Source: Flavonifractor porci
Lineage (GTDB): Bacteria > Bacillota > Clostridia > Oscillospirales > Oscillospiraceae
Assembly: GCF_037572415.1 (NCBI RefSeq)
Contig: NZ_JBBHLB010000013.1
Coordinates: forward strand, 25,084-89,083
Reading direction: 5' to 3'
Length of the DNA stretch: 64,000 nucleotides
The position numbers and the translations under genes were made by a program. Below are positions 59,526 to 64,000 of the stretch, in pieces; position 1 is the stretch's first letter, and each line of letters begins with the position of its first letter. The notes beneath the pieces are model-generated. The model saw only the letters and a program-made list of their open reading frames with translations. It was not told where the DNA came from and made no database searches.

Positions 59526-61070
59526 TTGAACAAACGAACACGACGGTTTTTGGCGGCTTTGGGGGCCGCCCTCTGCCTGGTCTTGACGGGCTGTACCGGA
59601 GGTCCGGAGCCGGAGACCACCCCCACGCCGGAGCCTGCCGCCAGCGCCACCCCTGCCCCTGAGGGAGCGGAATTTACCCTGGCCTGCTATCCTCAGGCCG
59701 GATTCCACCCCATCACCGGCAGCAACCGTACCAACCTGTCTCTGGGCGGGCTGATGTATGAGGGGCTCTTTGCCCTGGATCAGCAGTTTGAGGTCAGCCA
59801 GGTGCTGTGCGACCGCTACACCACCTCGGAGGACGGGCTGACCTGGACCTTTACCCTGCGCTCCGGCGTCACCTTCTCCGACGGGAGCCCCCTCACCTCG
59901 GCGGAGGTGGTCTCCTCCCTGGAGAGCGCCCGTACCAGCCCCCTCTATTCCGCCCGGTTTACCGATATCGGCGCCATTACAGCGGGACAGGGAACGGTGA
60001 CCGTGGCCCTCAGCCGGGCCAATGCCTCTCTGCCCGCTCTGCTGGATATCCCCATCGTCAAGGAGACCGGGGGCACCCCCCTGGGCACCGGGCCCTATGT
60101 GCTCTCCGGCAGCGGAAGTGAGCTGTCCCTCACCATCAACAGCCGCTGGTGGCAGGGGGAGCAGCTGCCCCTGGATACCATTCCCCTGCGGGCCATTCAG
60201 GAGGCCGACGATTTGATCCACGCCTTTGATACCAAGGACATTTCTCTGGTATCCACCGACCTGACCGCCACCAATGCCCTGGGCTTCTCCGGCTCCTTTG
60301 ATACCCTGGATTACCCCACCTCCACCATGGTGTATGTGGGCTTCAACACCCTCAGCGGCCCCTGCAGGGACGCTGGGGTGCGGCGTGCCCTGCTGCGGGC
60401 CTTTGACCGGGAGTCGGTATCCACTGCCATCTTCTCCCGCCACGCCCAGCCCGCCGCCCTGCCGGTCCACCCCGGCACCGCCCTCTATCATGAGGATCAG
60501 GCGTCCGCCCTCAGCTACTCCTCCCAGGCGGTGGACGAGGCCCTTACCGCCGCGGGCTGGACCAATACCGGCAGCGGCTGGGTCAACGGACGGCAGACCC
60601 TCAGCCTGGAACTGGTGGTATCTGCCGAAAATCAGGACCGGGCGGCAGCGGCCCAGCATCTGGTCAACGGCCTCAACGATCTGGGTATCCACGCCACCCT
60701 CACCAAGCTGGACTGGGACGCCTATGTCTCCGCCCTCCAGAAGGGAGATTTTGACCTCTATCTGGGGGAGGTGCGGCTTACCGCCGACTTTGACCTCACC
60801 CCCCTGATCGCCGCCGGGGGCGCCCTCAACTACGGGGGCTACAGCGACCCTCAGGCCGCACAGCTGCTCCAGAGCTATCGGGCCACCAGCGGACAGAGCC
60901 GGGATCTCGGCGCCCGGCAGCTCTTTGCCCGGCTGGCGGAGGAGCCCCCCTTTGGGGTACTCTGCTTCAAAAACTGGTCGGTGCTCACCCAGTGGAACGC
61001 AGTTTCCGGCATGACCCCCACCCAGCAGAATTTGTTTTTCCAGTTCCCCTATTGGCAGATCACCCAGTAA
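59526..61070 (+). CDS. Family-5 extracellular solute-binding lipoprotein
   Basis: A 514-residue binding protein of the peptide/nickel type (SBP_bac_5). Lipobox VLTGC at about 17-21, a Thr/Pro/Ala linker, then NLSLGGLMYEGLFALDQQFEV and LTWTFTLRSGVTFSDGSPLTSAEVV near 100-125, hallmarks of the family. No transporter genes are adjacent, so it may use a distant permease or act as a sensor. The TTG start is 8 nt from AGGAGG; an in-frame ATG 44 codons upstream lies in repeat DNA. Confidence 0.85.
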   Translation: MNKRTRRFLAALGAALCLVLTGCTGGPEPETTPTPEPAASATPAPEGAEFTLACYPQAGFHPITGSNRTNLSLGGLMYEGLFALDQQFEVSQVLCDRYTTSEDGLTWTFTLRSGVTFSDGSPLTSAEVVSSLESARTSPLYSARFTDIGAITAGQGTVTVALSRANASLPALLDIPIVKETGGTPLGTGPYVLSGSGSELSLTINSRWWQGEQLPLDTIPLRAIQEADDLIHAFDTKDISLVSTDLTATNALGFSGSFDTLDYPTSTMVYVGFNTLSGPCRDAGVRRALLRAFDRESVSTAIFSRHAQPAALPVHPGTALYHEDQASALSYSSQAVDEALTAAGWTNTGSGWVNGRQTLSLELVVSAENQDRAAAAQHLVNGLNDLGIHATLTKLDWDAYVSALQKGDFDLYLGEVRLTADFDLTPLIAAGGALNYGGYSDPQAAQLLQSYRATSGQSRDLGARQLFARLAEEPPFGVLCFKNWSVLTQWNAVSGMTPTQQNLFFQFPYWQITQ

Positions 61071-61076
61071 GCCTTT

Positions 61077-61108
61077 GCGGCCCCCGCGTTACGCGGGGGC
61101 CGCTTTTT
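61077..61108 (+). terminator. Terminator of the solute-binding lipoprotein
   Basis: GCGGCCCCCGC and its complement form an 11-bp stem with a 5-nt loop, followed by TTTTT. Confidence 0.9.
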
Positions 61109-61153
61109 GTCTGCCCGCCCCGCCAGCTTTCCCCCAATTCCGGGGGACAGGCC

Positions 61154-61162
61154 TGCTATACT
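61154..61162 (+). promoter_or_regulatory. Extended -10 promoter of the P-type ATPase
   Basis: TGCTATACT, 42 bp before the ATG, without a clear -35. Confidence 0.5.
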
Positions 61163-61204
61163 GTATCCAAAAGATGGAAAACAAACAGGCGAGGAGCGGT
61201 CACC

Positions 61205-63835
61205 ATGACACAGTGGTATGCGTGCAGCGCCAAACAGGCGCTGGAGGAATTGAGAAGCAATCAGGGCGGACTGACCGGGGCGGAGGCCGCCCGGCGGCTG
61301 GTGGCTCACGGCCCCAACAAGCTGGCCCACAAGAAGGACAAGTCCTTCCTGGCCCGGCTGCTGGGCCAGCTGAAGGACCCCATGATTTTGGTGCTGCTGG
61401 CGGCGGCGGTCCTGTCCCTGTGGGCCAGCGGGGGAGAGGACTGGCTGGACGCCGCTATTATTTTGGGCATTGTGGCGGTAAACGCAATTATCTCTCTGTC
61501 CCAGGAGGACAGCGCCCGCAAGGCGCTGGAGGCCCTGAGCCAGATGTCGGCCCCGGTGGCCCACGCTCTGCGGGACGGGGTGCTGACCCGGGTGGAGGCG
61601 GACAAGCTGGTGCCCGGCGACGTGATCCGCCTGGAGGCGGGGGACCTGGTGCCCGCCGATTGCCGCATCCTGGAGGCGGTAGGACTCCAGGCTGACGAAT
61701 CCGCCATGACCGGCGAGTCCGCCCCGGTCAACAAGGGGGCCCTGGGACCCCTGCCCGCCGACACCCCTCTGGCAGAACGGCGCAATATGCTCCTCTCCGC
61801 CACGGTGGTCACCCGGGGCCGGGCCACCTGTCTGGTGGCCGCCACCGGAATGGATACCGAGGTGGGTCATATCGCCGGTCTCCTGATGGATAAAGGGGAA
61901 AGTGAAACACCTTTACAGAAAAAGATGGGGGAGATTTCCAAGACCCTGTCCTTCCTGTGCCTGTGCGTGTGCGCGGTGATGTTTGGGGTGGGGCTGCTCC
62001 AGGGGCGGAATCTGCTGGAAATGTTCCTCACCGCCGTATCTCTGGCGGTGGCCGCCATCCCCGAGGGCCTGCCCGCCATCATTTCCATTGTGCTGGCGCT
62101 GGGTGTAAGCCGTATGGCCAAGCGGCGGGCCATAGTCAAAAAGCTGCCGGCGGTGGAAACTTTGGGGTGCGCCGGGGTGATCTGCTCCGACAAAACGGGC
62201 ACCCTGACCCAGAATAAAATGACGGTGGTGGACATCTGGACGCCCTCCCAGGGGGAGCGGGATCTGGCCCTCACCATCGGCACTCTGAGCGGCGACGCCG
62301 AGCTGAGCTGGAAGGGGAAAACCCCGGTGTGTACCGGCGATCCCACCGAGGCGGCTCTGGTGGAAGCGGCGGCACGGGCCGGACTGGATAAAAACAAATT
62401 GGAGGAGGAGTGGCCCAGAAAAGGGGAAATTCCATTTGATTCCGAACGAAAACTCATGACCACCGTACATAGCAAGCCGGGCGGGGGATACCGGGTGATG
62501 GTGAAGGGGGCTCCCGACGTGCTGGCCCGCCGGTGCCGGCTGACCGAGAGCGCCCTGCGGCGGATCACCGGGCGCAACGAGGCCATGGCGGGCAAGGCTT
62601 TGCGGGTGCTGGGGATGGCCTACAAGGATATAGAGGGGCTGCCCCACAGCCTGGACAGCGACAGCCTGGAGAAAGGCCTCACCTTTGTGGGGCTGCTGGG
62701 CATGATGGACCCGCCCCGGCCGGAGGTGCGCCGGGCGGTGGACCAGTGCTACAGGGCGGGAGTGCGGCCGGTGATGATCACCGGCGACCACAAGCTCACC
62801 GCCGTGGCGGTGGCCAAAGAGCTGGGCATCTGCCGGGAGGGGGACCGTGCCCTCACCGGGGAGGACCTGGACTTTCTGCCCCAGCAGGCGCTGGAGGAGG
62901 AAGTGGACAAATTTGCCGTGTACGCCCGGGTGTCGCCGGAGCACAAGCTGCGCATCGTCCAGGCCTGGCAGGCCAGGGGGAAGGTGGTGGCCATGACCGG
63001 CGACGGCACCAACGACGCCCCCGCCCTCAAGGCCGCCGACATCGGCTGCGCCATGGGCAAGGGGGGCACCGATGTGGCCCGGGGAGCGGCCGACATGATC
63101 CTTACCGACGACAACTTCGCCACCATCGTCTCGGCGGTGGAGGAGGGGAGAGGCATCTACGCCAACATCAAAAAGGCCATTCACTACCTGCTCTCCTGCA
63201 ACATCGGGGAGATCTTGACCATTGCCCTGGCCACCCTGTTTCGGTTTCCCGAGATGCCTCTGGCCCCGGTGCAGCTGCTGTGGCTCAATCTGGTCACCGA
63301 CTCCCTGCCCGCTCTGGCGCTGGGGGTGGAGCCGGTGGAGCCGGGGGTGATGGACCGGCCGCCCCGGCAGGCGGGGGAGTCCCTCTTTGCCCACGGCTTT
63401 GCCTTCCGGCTGGCCTGGCAGGGGGTGATGGTGGGGGCCCTCACCCTGGCGGCCTATGTGCTGGGGGCCTGGATGCTGCCGGGCTGCTCTCTGGCGGCGG
63501 GCAACACCATGGCCTTCGCTACCCTGACCTTGTGTCAGCTCTTCCACGCCTTTGACGTGCGCAGCGAGGAGGCCTCCCTCCTCCGGCTGGGGGTAACTTC
63601 CAACCCGGCTATGAACAAGGCCTTCCTCATCGGCCTTGCCATGCAGCTGGCGGTGCTGCTGGTGCCCCCGCTGCAAACCGTATTTTCCACCGTGTCCCTG
63701 TCCCCCCGGGCCTGGGGCGTGGTGGCCGGTCTGGCGGTGACGCCGGTGGTGGTGTGCGAGGCGGTCAAGACCTTTCGCCGCAGCCATAAACCGGGTAAGC
63801 GGGTGAGCGCCCCCAAGGTGGCCAGCCGGGGGTAG
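61205..63835 (+). CDS. Calcium-type P2A P-type ATPase
   Basis: An 876-residue cation pump. The actuator TGES is near 168, the M4 motif AAIPEGLPAIIS near 281-292, the phosphorylated Asp329 in SDKTGTLTQ, KGAPDVL near 437-443 and GDGTNDAPALKAADIG near 599-614; about ten helices. The PEGLPA motif and layout match Ca2+-ATPases of the SERCA/PMR1 group found in bacteria (YloB type). Mn2+ is an alternative. GAGGAGCGG lies 7 nt before the ATG. Full length; its stop is followed by a strong hairpin. Confidence 0.92.
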   Translation: MTQWYACSAKQALEELRSNQGGLTGAEAARRLVAHGPNKLAHKKDKSFLARLLGQLKDPMILVLLAAAVLSLWASGGEDWLDAAIILGIVAVNAIISLSQEDSARKALEALSQMSAPVAHALRDGVLTRVEADKLVPGDVIRLEAGDLVPADCRILEAVGLQADESAMTGESAPVNKGALGPLPADTPLAERRNMLLSATVVTRGRATCLVAATGMDTEVGHIAGLLMDKGESETPLQKKMGEISKTLSFLCLCVCAVMFGVGLLQGRNLLEMFLTAVSLAVAAIPEGLPAIISIVLALGVSRMAKRRAIVKKLPAVETLGCAGVICSDKTGTLTQNKMTVVDIWTPSQGERDLALTIGTLSGDAELSWKGKTPVCTGDPTEAALVEAAARAGLDKNKLEEEWPRKGEIPFDSERKLMTTVHSKPGGGYRVMVKGAPDVLARRCRLTESALRRITGRNEAMAGKALRVLGMAYKDIEGLPHSLDSDSLEKGLTFVGLLGMMDPPRPEVRRAVDQCYRAGVRPVMITGDHKLTAVAVAKELGICREGDRALTGEDLDFLPQQALEEEVDKFAVYARVSPEHKLRIVQAWQARGKVVAMTGDGTNDAPALKAADIGCAMGKGGTDVARGAADMILTDDNFATIVSAVEEGRGIYANIKKAIHYLLSCNIGEILTIALATLFRFPEMPLAPVQLLWLNLVTDSLPALALGVEPVEPGVMDRPPRQAGESLFAHGFAFRLAWQGVMVGALTLAAYVLGAWMLPGCSLAAGNTMAFATLTLCQLFHAFDVRSEEASLLRLGVTSNPAMNKAFLIGLAMQLAVLLVPPLQTVFSTVSLSPRAWGVVAGLAVTPVVVCEAVKTFRRSHKPGKRVSAPKVASRG

Positions 63836-63849
63836 CCATCAGGCGCGAA

Positions 63850-63883
63850 AGAGAGGGCCGCCCCTGCCGGGGCGGCCCTCTCT
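63850..63883 (+). terminator. Hairpin after the P-type ATPase
   Basis: AGAGAGGGCCGCCCC and its complement form a 15-bp perfect stem with a TGCC loop. No T tract follows, so termination is likely but not certain. Confidence 0.55.
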
Positions 63884-63885
63884 CA

Positions 63886-64000
63886 GCGTGTCGAGAAAGC
63901 TCGACACGCTTCTCAAAAATGCAAGCATTTTTTCGAGGGAATGCAGCCCGCTGCGTCGCACACGCAAAGCGCGCACGCTTGCGGGCTGAGAAGTGTTTTT
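63886..64000 (+). repeat. Dispersed multi-hairpin element, copy 3 (cut by window end)
   Basis: A leading hairpin GCGTGTCGAG/CTCGACACGC, a P0-like stem AAAAATGC/GCATTTTT, then ATGCAGCCCGCTGCGTCGCA, the inner GC hairpin and the GCGGGCTGAGAAGTGTTTTT junction. It matches copy 1 almost exactly through P1, where the single change (GT to GC) turns a wobble pair into a Watson-Crick pair. P2, P3 and the tail lie beyond the edge. Confidence 0.7.

Overview
The window looks like chromosomal DNA from a GC-rich, anaerobic, spore-forming Firmicute of the Oscillospirales (Flavonifractor, Lawsonibacter or Pseudoflavonifractor type). This rests on gene content, strong AGGAGG ribosome binding sites, Firmicute gene orders (noc/soj/spo0J with rsmG; glmU-prs-pth-mfd), SLH-domain proteins, a Spo0A-like regulator, a butyrate-type CoA-transferase and thiolase, and a selenium-dependent molybdenum hydroxylase accessory set. 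The genus is inference. No rRNA, tRNA, CRISPR array, insertion sequence or prophage was seen. parS sites with two ParB-family genes and ParA place the left part near the replication origin.

Layout: 0-9.2 kb (minus strand) carries minD-like, rsmG, an SLH/WG-repeat protein, mscL, serS, a coiled-coil membrane protein, parB, parA and noc-like, with three parS sites. 9.2-14.4 kb has a Spo0A-like response regulator, an Xre regulator, a PrsA-type foldase, a YitT protein and an SLH-GH18 hydrolase. 14.6-20.5 kb (plus) is a purine salvage and uptake unit: xpt, a BMP lipoprotein, an ABC ATPase and two permeases. 20.5-24.4 kb holds a BlaI/BlaR1-like pair and an ECF sigma factor with its DUF4179-like regulator. 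24.4-34.8 kb holds xdhC, yqeB, yqeC, mntP, tadA, two paralogous lipoproteins, a MocA-like transferase, a dihydropyrimidinase and two PLP enzymes, which fits selenium/molybdenum hydroxylase maturation and anaerobic purine or pyrimidine breakdown. 35-38.3 kb is an ABC-2/GntR operon. 38.4-41.2 kb is ctfAB plus thiolase. 41.3-51.9 kb (plus) runs HD hydrolase, glmU-like, prs, pth, acetyltransferase, VanW, a DltA/DltC-like pair and mfd. 51.9-55.4 kb (minus) is a stalk-domain protein and a Ser/Thr kinase with an extracellular leucine-rich region. 55.6-64 kb (plus) is secA, pgeF, a family-5 solute-binding lipoprotein and a Ca2+-type P-ATPase.

The most interesting signals are non-coding. (1) At 27.88-28.21 kb two tandem copies of a promoter, short transcript and terminator carry TTTAAC-like boxes on an 11-bp period, placed as in PhoP-activated promoters, and each predicted RNA carries an anti-Shine-Dalgarno UAUCCUC stretch. 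(2) A ~170-nt multi-hairpin element occurs three times (34.9, 44.5 and 63.9 kb); helices differ in sequence but stay paired while loops and junctions are conserved, which suggests selection on a folded RNA or single-stranded DNA. (3) An inverted repeat, GTGTGC-N6-GCACAC, lies exactly 21 bp upstream of an extended -10 at both promoters bracketing the kinase locus, defining a probable local regulon. (4) A five-hairpin region with its own promoter lies between the paralogous lipoprotein genes.
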